The notes under the pieces are model-generated. The model ran no database searches, was not told where the DNA came from, and saw nothing but the letters and a program-made list of their open reading frames with translations. This document shows positions 22,997 through 33,465 of a stretch of 64,000 nucleotides of DNA, one piece after another. The position numbers and the translations under genes are program-made. Source of the stretch: Russula earlei (Eukaryota > Basidiomycota > Agaricomycetes > Russulales > Russulaceae); NCBI GenBank assembly GCA_025769875.1, contig JAGFNK010000001.1, forward strand, positions 372,001-436,000. The letters run 5' to 3'. Within the stretch, counting starts at the first letter, position 1. Every line of letters begins with the position of its first letter.

Positions 22997-23422
22997 GTTT
23001 TTAAAATAAAATAAAATCCGAATTTGCTTGGGTACGGGTTCAGATGTGTTTTTATACATACAGACTTGTGGGTGGCGTATAGATGGACCGACGTGAGCCG
23101 GTCGGCCTATGAGTCGTTGTTCTTCTTGGATCAACATATATCTTTCACGGAATAGACCACCACTCCTCGCTTTGCCATGAAATAATAGTACTACGTGAGC
23201 ATGAAGCCGGTGCGTCTGAATCTGGCGACCCTGCTATCTGTTCAAAGTCGAAGAGGGGTAATTCCGCGGGCAGTTCGCAGCAAGAGGCAGGCGGCATTTG
23301 AGCAGTTTTCTTCTCAAAATTAGTCTCCACCTATAATTGACCCAGCGATTTGTCAAAATCAGTAGACACACCATTTTATGTGTATAGAGTCTGGTTTGCC
23401 TCTTTGTGCACCACATGGTGGC
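22997..23422. other. Intergenic next to transposon island, ends in MULE target site
   Basis: The alanine aminotransferase 3' flank, with an A/T-rich stretch at 23000-23030 that may hold the poly(A) signal. No coding signal. The last nine bases, CATGGTGGC at 23414-23422, are repeated at 26236-26244 on the other side of the MULE. Confidence 0.5.
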
Positions 23423-23494
23423 AGTATTTCGTGGCGGGTTGAATTACCATAAAAGGCGATTGTGTCGGCAAGAGAGTCGGGACTTCAATCACGC
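23423..23494 (+). repeat. MULE left terminal inverted repeat
   Basis: Pairs with 26158-26235 in reverse complement at roughly 80-85% identity by eye; starts AGT like the other arm. Confidence 0.8.
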
Positions 23495-23639
23495 GTTAAC
23501 GGATGTAATTTAGTTATATAAGTGTGTTAATAATAAGATAACTCCTTACCATTTTCCCCTACCAAAAAAAAAAAAGAAATGCAATCTCATTTCCAATTGA
23601 TTGGCGCGCCATCCGCATCATCCACCCATTCTGGCCCGA

Positions 23640-26028
23640 GTGCCCCTTTTTGCAACACAATGTTTTCAGATCACTGCCAATTCTGGAAAGAGGGGAGGAC
23701 TCCATTATGACTGGGAGCATGGTGGATACCCCATGGATGGCCGACAGCAGCTGATTTCGATGCATGGCACCAGCAAGAAGAATTGGCTCACTCAATTGAA
23801 TTGATTCCATCCAGCACCAAGCATGGGCAGGGATGGACAAAGAAGGTTTTTGTCTGCTCCCACCAACTATCCAGGGGAGCTTCGAGTTATGTAAAGAAGC
23901 ACCCCAATCACACACAGAGATCCAAGATCAAGAAGATGGGTTGCCATTGCTGAATAGTCATCAAGTCTTATGCAGATGCACCTACCATTCTTGGACAATA
24001 TGCAAGCAAGCATTCCCATGAAATCAGAATTGCTAATCTTGCTTACACACGAATGTCACATGTAGCGCGTGATAAAATTAAATTCATGCTGTCAAAGAAG
24101 GTTGATCCACGGGAAATAGTAAGTGCCTGTATTGAATTTATTTTATTTTTATTTGCTAACTTGATAATGGAAAGGTACGCGATATTCAGGATTCATTGTC
24201 CGATAGCAGCCAAGACCGATTCATCTCACTCCAGGATGTAAACCACATGGCCCGGGAAATGGAAGATGAGATTATCAGGCTGCATCCAGAGGATGCTATC
24301 TCCACCAGGCTCTGGTTGGATAGATTTACAGATGAAAAAACAAATGTTTTTTACAAAGACAGGCTGCACAGTGCCCCATCTCAATCAAATCTGCAGGAGG
24401 ATGCATATGTATTATGCATCCAGACCCCTTTCCAAATGGAGGCATTCCGCCGCCTCAGGAACGGCTTCATTGGTATCAATGCAACTCATAATATTACTCA
24501 ATATCCGGACTTCTTATTATTTACCATGATCACGCACGATCACTGGGGACATGGTGCGTAATATTTACGAAATGTCAATTTAGCATGCTTACCTTTTCTG
24601 GATAGGTGTGCCTGTTGCCTGGATGCTGGCATCCAATGGAACAAAGGACACAATATCCTTTTTTGTCCATTGGGTCAGGGATGCCAGTCCAGCTATCCAG
24701 CCGTCTATTATTATGACAGATTGTGATGCCGTTCAGATTGCCACCCTCAAGATTGCCTATCCAGGAAGTCAGATATGGCTTTGCAAGTGGCATGTGTTGT
24801 GTGCGATGTGATCACATTTCAATGCTAACAATTTTCCTGATCTGTGGGATAAGATCAAGAGATGGGTACATACAGATGATCAGGCTGACTTTCTACAAAT
24901 CTGGGAGGAGATCTCCACTGATCCTCAGGTTCCAGAAACTTTTGTGAACTATCTTGGGTCTCAATGGATGCCTGTGGTGCATATGTGGTCTATGGTTTAC
25001 CGGAAAAATCGACATATCTTTGAGGAAGGGGACACCAACATGTTGATCGAAGCATATATGATCCTCCCAATCTAAAGATAAGATGACTCAATCTTTTTAG
25101 ATATCATCATGTCCTCAAATCACATTGGCTTGACAGCAAGCACAATTGGCGGATTGATCAAATATTATTTGTTCTAGTGCATTGCATGGTGCCATATTAC
25201 CAAAACAGGCACAAACGGCAGAACGTCGGGCTCAATGTTTGGGACCTGGCAGCTGACAGGCGTCATATAATTTTCACCCGTGCCAAGAGCATCTCACAAG
25301 ATTCAATCTTGCAATTCGATGAGATCTGCTTTCATGTCGCTTCACAGTCCCATTCCAGCATGTTTTACTCAATCGATCTGATGAAGTCAACTTGTGATTG
25401 CACAGATTATCCCCAGATTAGATTCTGCAAACACATTGCAGCAATCTACATCCACTTTCCCTACCTCTGTCCTAAGGGGAGCACACAAAAGGAAAGTGCA
25501 AATAAATCACCTGACCCCCCATCCCCATCATCTTCTTCATCCACACCAAGAGAGAGCCTAGTATCTCTCTCACAGGAGATCGTATCATGATCGCACGATC
25601 TCACATCTAGGCTTGAAAATGCTAATCAAACAGTGGAGAATATTGAGGCCGTGCGGGCCACCAAATACGGTTTGGCAGCCACAATCAATTTAACTCAAGG
25701 CTCCAAGGTCTTACCTGATAAGGAAGTGATCACACCCAATCAGAAAACATGGATGGAGACAGCTGAGCATATGGGTGTCAAACTCAAATGGGGCCCAAAA
25801 CAATGGACCAGTCTCCCCGATGTGTGGGGATTGATAGTGCAAAGCATCGGTGTCACTAAGGGAAAGCGCCGCCATATTCATGATGATCCGTATGCCAGGG
25901 GTGAATGGTTGGGCAAGCGTGCCAAGCCCAATGCAACATCTGCCGCCGCAAATGTGCGCATGCATGCCCTTAGGGAACCATTGTCCCTCCCTCCAATGCC
26001 ACTGCCTCCCTTGCACCGCTGCCTCTAA
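23640..26028 (+). pseudogene. Decayed MULE transposase (FAR1-like N-terminus, DDE core, SWIM finger)
   Basis: Coding blocks in several frames with stops between them. An N-terminal FAR1/WRKY-like DNA-binding segment (23820-24120) includes TILGQYASKHSHEIRIANLA and LSKKVDPREI. The MULE catalytic core follows: GFIGINATHNITQYPDFLLF, PVAWMLASNGTKDTISFFVH, IIMTDCDAVQIATLKIAYPG and WLCKWHVLCAM, where the next codon is TGA. The SWIM zinc finger is at 25387-25455: CDC then CKH spaced as CxCx(8)CxH (TCDCTDYPQIRFCKHIAAIY). The C-terminal tail ends near ARGEWLGKRAKPNATSAA. No intact frame exists, so the element cannot move on its own. Confidence 0.85.
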
Positions 26029-26157
26029 CGGCCTCAACTGTTGCTGTTCCTTACAATACAAAATCTTTTTTTGTATCAATTTAATTTATTTGTCTAATAG
26101 CTAATAAATAAGTCATTGAATATGTAATTGAGAAAATGATTTGGTGACATTTAAATG

Positions 26158-26235
26158 CATAATTGATGTACCGATTCCCTTGCCAACACAATCACCTTTT
26201 ATGGTAACTCAACCCACCGCGAAAAGAACGCAACT
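26158..26235 (-). repeat. MULE right terminal inverted repeat
   Basis: Reverse complement of the left arm (23423-23494); followed directly by the 9-bp target duplicate. Confidence 0.8.
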
Positions 26236-26244
26236 CATGGTGGC

Positions 26245-27740
26245 TGCACACCCCCTCAGCCCAAGTGGTGCACATTCACATCCATCTCCACTGTGAAACA
26301 TTCATGCTTCTTGCAGCTGGGACTTTTTGTCAATACATCAGCTACTTGCTCTTCTGTTGGAGTGTAGGCAAGATTGATCCCCTGTAAGTTGACATTCTGC
26401 TGCAAGAAATGGTGTCACACCTTGGTGTGTTTGTTTGGTGCAGTTGTGGAACTTGGGTTCCTAGCAATGGTGATATGGGGATCATGAGGAGATGGGTGTC
26501 TTTGCCCAATTTGATGAGTAGTCACCTCAGCCAGACAGCTTCCTTTGGTGTGTGTGCTGACTCAAGTTTGGGCATTTAGATGGCCATGATATATAGGCTG
26601 TCATGTAATGTTTCCTCACATATTAGTTAGTTTTAATCATATATTCTGCACATGTCTGCCCCTGGAAGCACACTTTCACCCCATGTCAAGTGAAATGGGA
26701 GACTGATAAGAGGTTTCCATTCAAATCTGGCACATACAGGATGTTGTGAGGTATTGCAACACTTTGCATGCTGTTTGTGTGTGCATCCAGCCTTGTACTT
26801 GCTCAATTCCAGTGGCAGGTATTGTGCTATTATCACCTAAGGCAACTTGAATGGGTGATGCAAGGGGGGTGATGTGTGGGGCCCCAGAGTCAATGAGCTA
26901 GAGATCAGCAGCTCAGAGTTGTAATATATCATGGACATGTGGATTGTTGTTTGATCCAGCTCAACTCCAACTACACTAGTTGGGAGGTCAACTTATGTGA
27001 ATGACAAAACTGTAAAATTTTGAATAACAAAATTTATTATTTTGATACAAATTTGTAGCAAAACATTTATGAAATTTCATTTTAGATTTGCTAAAATAGA
27101 TTCCTGTTAATAAAATAAGTAAATAGTATTGACGAGACTTTAGAACATACATTATATTATAACAATTGTAAATTATTTTAAGATTTTGTTTCACACAAAA
27201 TAATGTACAATTTTTGTAACATAATGTATGTTCTAAAATCTTGTCAATATTATTTACTTATTTCATCATTATGTAACAGGAATCTATTGTAACAAAATCT
27301 AAAATGAATTATTAACAAATTTGTATAAAAATAATGAGTTCTGTTATTAAAAATGTTACAGTTTTATCATTCACATAGGTTGATTTTCCAACCAGTGTTA
27401 GTGCTATTATCTGATGTTGGAATATATGTGATGGTTGTGCTGGCTGGTGGCTGATCTGCAGGCATTGCTGATATGTTAGGCACACTTGTGCCAGTTGCAG
27501 CTTCTGCTGCCTTCTGCTGTGGTTTTCCTTGGAGTTTTCAGCATTCAGATGCCCTGTGCCCCCTGTGTTTGCAGTGAGTGCACTTCTTTCTGCTTTTTTT
27601 GCTCTGCACCTTCCAGTTCTTTCCCTTTTAGGCCACCTTTGCAAGGTGAGTTATGGCCTGTCACTAGTGCTGTCATGGCTCAGTCCAGTCTGGCTTGGTT
27701 TTGCTCAGCAACAGCTTGGTCAGATTGGGTGAGCTGAACT
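26245..27740 (-). mobile_element. Ty1/copia retrotransposon relic, internally deleted
   Basis: Read on the minus strand. Near 27540-27600 a Gag zinc knuckle CTHCKHRGHRASEC (CX2CX4HX4C). Near 26880-26960 the aspartic protease start LIDSGAPH followed by VALGDNSTIPATGIEQVQG. Near 26260-26440 the end of RNase H: NLQGINLAYTPTEEQVADVL followed by TKSPSCKKHECFTVEMDVN. Integrase and reverse transcriptase, which should lie between protease and RNase H, are missing, so several kilobases were deleted. Stops and frame breaks are frequent. A foldback MITE sits between Gag and protease (26973-27398), and the MULE interrupts the 3' end. LTRs of this element were not identified. Confidence 0.75.
26973..27398. 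repeat. AT-rich foldback MITE (long inverted repeats)
   Basis: A 426-bp palindrome with arms of about 200 bp and almost no loop (centre near 27185-27200). Both arms, read outward-in, go through ATGTGAATGA, ACAAATTTGT, ATTCATTTTAGAT-like, AATAGATTCCTGTTA, AAATAAGTAAATA and TTTTAGAACATACATTAT. Outer ends read ACACTRGTTGG. No coding capacity. Flanking target duplicate is not clear: YTA (CTA left, TTA right) would suit a CACTA-type end, or TA a Tc1-type end. Inserted in the copia relic between Gag and protease. Confidence 0.85.
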
Positions 27741-28527
27741 GAGCCAAGCCATGGCCTGTGGCTTGAGCTGATTTGAGCCACCCCATCTGGACCATGTCTC
27801 CTTTTGGATCTACTTTCTATTTGAGAACACTCAAACACTCTTGTTGCCACTTGCCAGTCCTTAAGTTACTTGAGTACCACCAGACCAGCCCCTCAAAATG
27901 ATTCTGCCTTATGTGACTTATGTCTGCTTTGGTAATATTATGATCAATTCAAATTTTCATCTACATCCTGCCAAGTGTACTAAAGCACTGCAAGCACAAT
28001 ACTGGAAATCAGATAAATAGATTTATTGATACAGTACTGTAATGCAGATTCCTACTGGTTGCAGAATCACATGAGTCATGGGGGTATTGTCCAATGCCAA
28101 TTCAATCCTCACATAAATGAATGCACATGCTTTGTATCTGACAAGTCTCTTCTCCCACTCATTATCTCCTTCTCTTCTTGTCTTTTCCTCCTCATCTGTC
28201 TGCCATTCCTCTTTCTCCCACTCCTTTGACAACTGCCTTCTGCCAACACTGCCTCATCCATTGACCAACACTGCAAACTGTCACCTCATGCTCTATGGCC
28301 TGGCCATCCTTTCAACTCTCAGTTTCCCTTTCATTGCACCTCCTGATCACCTTATGCCTTTCTCTTCCTGCCTCTCATTTGCCTTGCTGCCATTCCTCAC
28401 CTGCCCATGCCTTTCATCACATCTCACTCCCAATCTCAACCAGCCTTCCCTACCTTTCATCCTCTCCAACAATCTAGACATGTGACACATCCATCCTCTG
28501 CTTCCTTGCTTACTCCCACCTTGTTTC
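27741..28527. other. Non-coding, CG-depleted repeat-derived DNA
   Basis: No gene. Short-word composition is odd: many TG, CA, CTT and CCT words and essentially no CG dinucleotide across the stretch. Looks like old transposon sequence. The last five bases (GTTTC, 28523-28527) are the target duplicate of the following solo LTR. Confidence 0.6.
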
Positions 28528-29356
28528 TGTCAAGACACATACTGCTGATCACTAAGGACTCAGGAGCAGGTGGGCAAGGGTCGGAACAGACGGTACGTGG
28601 CGTAAACGGCGTTGAACAGGAGGACGAGCCAAACGACTAGAAGATACCAGATGGGGACTGGTATGTGTTGCAGGAGGCAGAGGCAAAGAGCAGAGGCCAG
28701 TGCAGCGAGGGGCTTTAAACAAGGCGGTCATTGAAGAGTACCTTGAGGACGAGGGAGGACTTTAGACTGAGTGGTCGTAGGGGAGTACCCAGGAAGATGA
28801 GAGTATCACAAATGGACAGTCTGACGACTGCCATGCTTCATTGGGGCTTATATACAGTGTACAGGGTTGATTACAAAGAACTGGGACTATTCTAGACTCT
28901 TTGGTACCATCCAATAGGACTACAGAGGCATAAACTTGCTTGTGTCAAGTTTTCAGGCTTACTGAGTGCATTACTGATCATTGTGGAGCGATGACATCAT
29001 TATGATGTCACTGTGGAGTGCTTAGTGAGCCTATGAGGTCACTGTGGAGTTGCTCAGTCAGCCATGATGTCATTGGAGCCTTGATAACGTCAGATGATTT
29101 ATGCAACAGTTTCTAAGAGTTTGTGCCACTGTTTCGGGTCCTTGGTGGCTGGGTGGCCACGTGGCTGCCATGCAATGATTACCCGATTAGGAAATGGGTG
29201 CCTGGTCATGTTATAGTGCCTTTGCAATAGCGATATCTTGTACCACAGGAGGGATAGCCCAGAAAATGGAAGGGAGTCGGCAATGCAAAGTGAGAGAGGT
29301 CTCTCTTGAGTGAAATAGGGCAATCTACGGCCAGGACCTGGCCTTGGTTCGTAACA
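28528..29356 (-). mobile_element. Solo LTR, family B, with 5-bp target duplication
   Basis: 829 bp starting TGTCAAGACA and ending GGTTCGTAACA on the plus strand, so TG...CA ends, flanked by perfect 5-bp repeats GTTTC (28523-28527 and 29357-29361). Read on the minus strand it has a TATA-like box (TGTATATAAG) about two-thirds in, giving the transcription direction. No internal retroelement sequence remains, so recombination between two LTRs probably removed it. Unlike its surroundings it still contains CG dinucleotides at both ends. Confidence 0.85.
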
Positions 29357-31291
29357 GTTTCTCTTTCATCCTCCACCACCCATGTCATCACTCCTGTCTG
29401 TTGCCCTTTCAAGCAGGACTTCATTGTACCATCACCTTTCACCACCTTTCCACCTCCTTTTGCCATTTCTTTCACAGTCAAATCATCCATCTCAGCTTGA
29501 GCCCCACACCTCCTCCTGTCCATCTTGCACACACCTCAGTCACCATTGCCACCATCACTGGACACCTCATGCCATCCCCTTCCATCATCTTGTTCCTGTT
29601 TTCCTAGAGCAGTAGTAGAAGGATTTGAGGTTTTAGATTATGAGGTATGATACCTGTTCTGATTTCCCCTTTACCTGCCTGTCTTCTCTTTACAACAATC
29701 ATCTTTGATTCTCTTTCACTTTATAATTACCTTTGTTCTCCTTTACCCTATGATATGCTATTACCACCCACTTTCAATCACTCCACTCCATTACCCTGAT
29801 GAAGTCTCACCTTACACTTTCTGTACACACCTTGCCCCATCTCCCCTTCTGCCTTTCTCCTTTCCACTCCTATTTCTCTTCCAAATTGCTACATTGTTTA
29901 GTATAAAAGCCTACCACTAACAATGTGAATCTGTGTGTGTTGTGTCCCTCCTCATTCTGACTGCCTATGTCTTAAAAGCCTCTGCTCAGCTTCATCAAAA
30001 ACTTCTTATTGAACTCCCTTTGCCTCTTCTCTCTTTTTCATGTTTGAGGAGTCCAAGCTGCTGCTCAACTCACTTTGAAACCCTCACCACCACCAGGCTT
30101 CTCATGCTCTCATTTTGTCTTGCCTCTTTTCCTTCTCACCCTTTATTTAGCCTCCAGATCCCTGCCTTGGATGGACAGGTGATGGCAGCCATCAGGTCTC
30201 CACTCAGTACTCTTGTCTTGAGTTTTATCGAGAACTAGGTTGACATTCACTTCCTTGGTCCAACAGTCACACTCTTACTCACCCACACATCCTCAGACAC
30301 ACCACAGTACTGTAACAATTGATGTTGGCTGCATGCAAGTGTTAGATGAGGCATTGCTGCATATTGATTGCATTGGCTGTGGCAAGGGAGCAGCTACTGC
30401 TACTCCTTGCCATAGTCCATGGAAAGTCACTTGAGGTAGAGTACACCAAGACCAGAGCCTATGTTGTGACCAAAGGACTGAAAGCCAAAGAAGCCCTGAA
30501 GGCCAGAACAGTTCAGCTTGATAATGATGATGCAGCCAGTGTGCCAGTACTCTTCAGTGATCCAGTAGCAATGGCCTGGTTGTGCACAGAAAATGCAGCC
30601 ATTTTGTCTCAGCATACAGCAGAAATAGGTGGAGACAGAGTCATATAGAGGTGGCATTGCACAGTGAGGAGATGGTGGGTGGACCTGACATGTGATGGGC
30701 AGCATTCAATGTGCAGAGATGTGTAAGCCCTTAGCAAGCTGCTGCACAGCATGACTTCAGTTATACACAACTCTTGTCTCATGGGCCATCATCAATGATC
30801 CTCAGTGCTCCTTTGCCATCTTGGCAACATCCTCAAGCTCTTATAATTGCTTTTAGAATGGCTAGGGAAAAGAGACAGAACCCTGTGACTCCATCACCTA
30901 AGAAAAGGTCAACAAAGTGGGCTTGTGCAACCCAGGGTCAGAACCAGGAAATGAGATGTCCATCTGCCTGGTGGTATGCTCCAACCAACCTTCTCTGTTC
31001 AAAGTATGTGGCTTTTAATTTGTGTGGTATTATCAGCACTAACATATGGGTTATACCAATGGCAGCCACAACAACAGCTGTGTCAGCCTTGTCAACTCCA
31101 AGATATCCTTATGTTACATTTGACCCTGATGTGACCACAGCTAGTGGCAGCACATTATAGCTCAATCAAGCTCCAGGATCTGGTGTTGATAATCCTTTCA
31201 TTAGCTCTGAAACATAGATCTTAGATATCTGCTGGGCAACATGTATGTGTATTCCTTTATATAATCAACAAAAACTAAATTTTGTTCAACT
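29357..31291. other. Non-coding, CG-depleted repeat-derived DNA
   Basis: No gene recognised. Open stretches such as 30346-30648 exist because stop codons are scarce in this composition; none matched a family I know. CG is nearly absent. Probably the 5' part of the following hAT relic plus older debris. Confidence 0.5.
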
Positions 31292-32801
31292 ATGGACAGA
31301 ATATTTCTTCCCAATGCTGCTGTGGATGATGAAGACTTCAACCTCAATACATCCTCCCTCTCCTCAGACACTGAGGATGCTACTGTACCATCTACACCAT
31401 CTTGTCATAGATAGCAGCAGGCAAAAATCTGAACAGGGCCAGCAGGCAGCAGAAAGGCCAATCTTGCTGCTTATACTCTTTCTTTCTTTGAGAAAGATGA
31501 TGACAAAAGATAATGTACATTCTGCTTATAAGGGATCAGATTTTCTTAATGGAATTAATGGTTTGCTAGATCTTTTGATCAAAGTAATGGCACATACAGT
31601 TCAGGGCTATGGTAAATCAACTGCAACAACCTTATAGAGGCATCTGTATATATACTATATGCAGGACTGAATTTCTGAGTGTGAGAGACTTCAGCTTACA
31701 GTTAGGGCTAAGGATGCTTTAGAGGCAATTTCAGCCTTTCAAGGCACAAATATTGAGTCTCAAACTCAGCAAAGACCAAAGTTTACTCAGGAACTCTTTA
31801 CTTATGTCATTGCAGAGTTGATCATTACTACAGATCTGGTGTGTATTATTTTATTTTTGTCTTGTTGATAATGCTTATTTATAGCCTATCAGTATTGTGG
31901 AGGCTAAGGAGTTTAGAAGTCTTCTTTTACTCAAAACTTTGATGGCATCAAAATGAACATGAAGAGGTTGAATTATATTATTGAAGATGTAGACAAGCTA
32001 GAAGAATATCAACAGAAAATTGTTAAAATTCCAGCTTTAAAATTATCTATCAGTTAGTGGCCTTATTTTAATGTATGTTTTTCTAATTTTTTAGTTCTAA
32101 ACCCAAGATTTAAGTTACAGTGGTATAGAAAACAAGGCTCTTTCTCTACAGAGACAGCAAGATTGACTCCTCTTGAAGGTGTACATTTTTTATTTTACTT
32201 TTTTCTACATTATTTTTGTTTATGATCAAGCACATTAGCTTGAGGGTTATTATGTACATTCCAGAGCCAAGTGAACAACCTCAATTTTAAGCTACTAGAT
32301 TGCTAGAAAGACATCTAAGAGCCCTTGAACTGCTTGAACTTGATGAAGATCAGATAGCAGACTCTGAGACACAAAACTTATCTACTAAAGTAGATAGGTA
32401 TCTTGGTGTTTCATCTAGAGGAAATGCATATAGTCTTACTTTCTGGGTGGTAAGCCTTTTTTTAGAATTTAGGGATCACACTTAAATAGTTGTAGGAAAA
32501 CCAACATCAATTTTCAAAACTATTCAAGCTAGCAATGTATATACTTTCAATACAGGCCTCTTTAGTTCCATGTGAAAGGGTATTTTCATCTAGCAAAGAA
32601 ACAGTAACAGCTAGAAGAAACTCATTTAGCCTTGGCCTTATAGAGGCCCTTCAACTTTTAAAGTTTTTAACAAAGCAAGGCAGAGGTATAAGTTTCATAA
32701 AGGGCTTTGACATGGAAGAGGAACTTACTGAGCTGGTAGGAAAAGAGCAAGGACAGCCAGTTGAAGATTTATACACATTTATTCATAGTCTGCAGGTTTA
32801 A
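31292..32801 (+). pseudogene. hAT-family transposase relic
   Basis: Pieces of a hAT transposase in decaying frames. From 31760: RPKFTQELFTYVIAELIITT followed by LPISIVEAKEFRSLLL, then LNPRFKLQWYRKQG, and at 32535-32801 the C-terminal dimerisation domain: SLVPCERVFSSSKETVTARR, NSFSLGLIEALQLLKFL. The last block is the hallmark of fungal hAT elements. The N-terminal BED finger is not readable, and many stops intervene. Terminal repeats and an 8-bp target duplicate were not found. The final exon-like block stays open to the stop at 32799-32801. Confidence 0.8.
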
Positions 32802-33247
32802 TGACTTGATGTACTTTGTGTGATCCTGTGGAATGTAGTGTTTTGCTGCATCATTGTGCATTGTAGTATAGCCAGATGCTGCTGCTGCTGTTGTGTTGCT
32901 GTAGCTGTGGTGGCGTTGGCTTTATAGCATTGAGAGGTGAGCTTGAAAGAAGGTGGTGGCACATTTGGACAATGGTGCACAAGTGGGTGGGGAGGTGAGA
33001 CAAAAAGTTGCATGCTGCATGCTAAGGTAGTGGTGAGTCTTAGGCATCGATGAACTTCTGGTGGTGGCAATTGTTCCAGTTTCTCTAAGGGGGCAGCATG
33101 CTTTTGTTCTTGGGGTGTTCTTCTGAGTTTTTATCATGAACTTCTTCAGGTGGGTGAGGCAGTGTGGCAGTGGGTGGCAAAAATGATAGCACAGTGGAGT
33201 TGGAAGGGGTAGGTGGTGGCAGCAAGTCAGAGAGTGGCAGAAAAGAT

Positions 33248-33460
33248 AGTGACCCAAAAAACTGTTCAAATGTTTTGTACATTTTCATTGTATTAACCAT
33301 ATCTAGAGAACCACTGCAGCTAATAATATGTAACTAGGTTTGTTTTCAAGCTCTACATCATAGCTTTGTAATGGTATACTTTATACAGCATAAGCATAAT
33401 TATTTAGGAAGATATAAGGTATGTTTGCTGGTGTACCCATTTGAACAGTTTTTTGGCCTT
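33248..33460 (+). repeat. Tc1 left terminal inverted repeat
   Basis: 213 bp; reverse complement is at 35040-35252. Outer CAAAAAACTGTTCAAATG and inner CATTTGAACAGTTTTTTG give the arm its own small inverted repeat, probably two transposase sites facing opposite ways. Confidence 0.88.
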
Positions 33461-33465
33461 GGTTA

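Larger units (their letters stand above)
23423..26235 (+). mobile_element. Mutator-like (MULE) DNA transposon with TIRs and 9-bp target duplication
   Basis: A 2813-bp element bounded by exact 9-bp direct repeats CATGGTGGC (23414-23422 and 26236-26244), the target-site length expected of MULEs. The ends are inverted repeats of about 72-78 bp: the left arm contains GGGTTGAATTACCATAAAAG and the right arm, read in reverse, GGGTTGAGTTACCATAAAAG; most differences between arms are C/T or G/A. The left arm lacks about 8 bp near its outer end. The interior holds a decayed MULE transposase with a SWIM finger. The right flank is the tail of a copia pol gene, so the MULE landed in an older retroelement. 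Confidence 0.85.

Noticed and set aside
22013..23137. Minus-strand open frame of 374 codons
   Set aside because: It is antisense to the GC-rich last exon of alanine aminotransferase and is Arg/Ala/Gly-rich nonsense; the plus strand carries all conserved motifs.
30346..30648. Open frame in the transposon island (ALAVAREQLLLLLAIVHG...)
   Set aside because: Stop codons are rare in this CG-poor composition and no family match was seen; more likely transposon debris.
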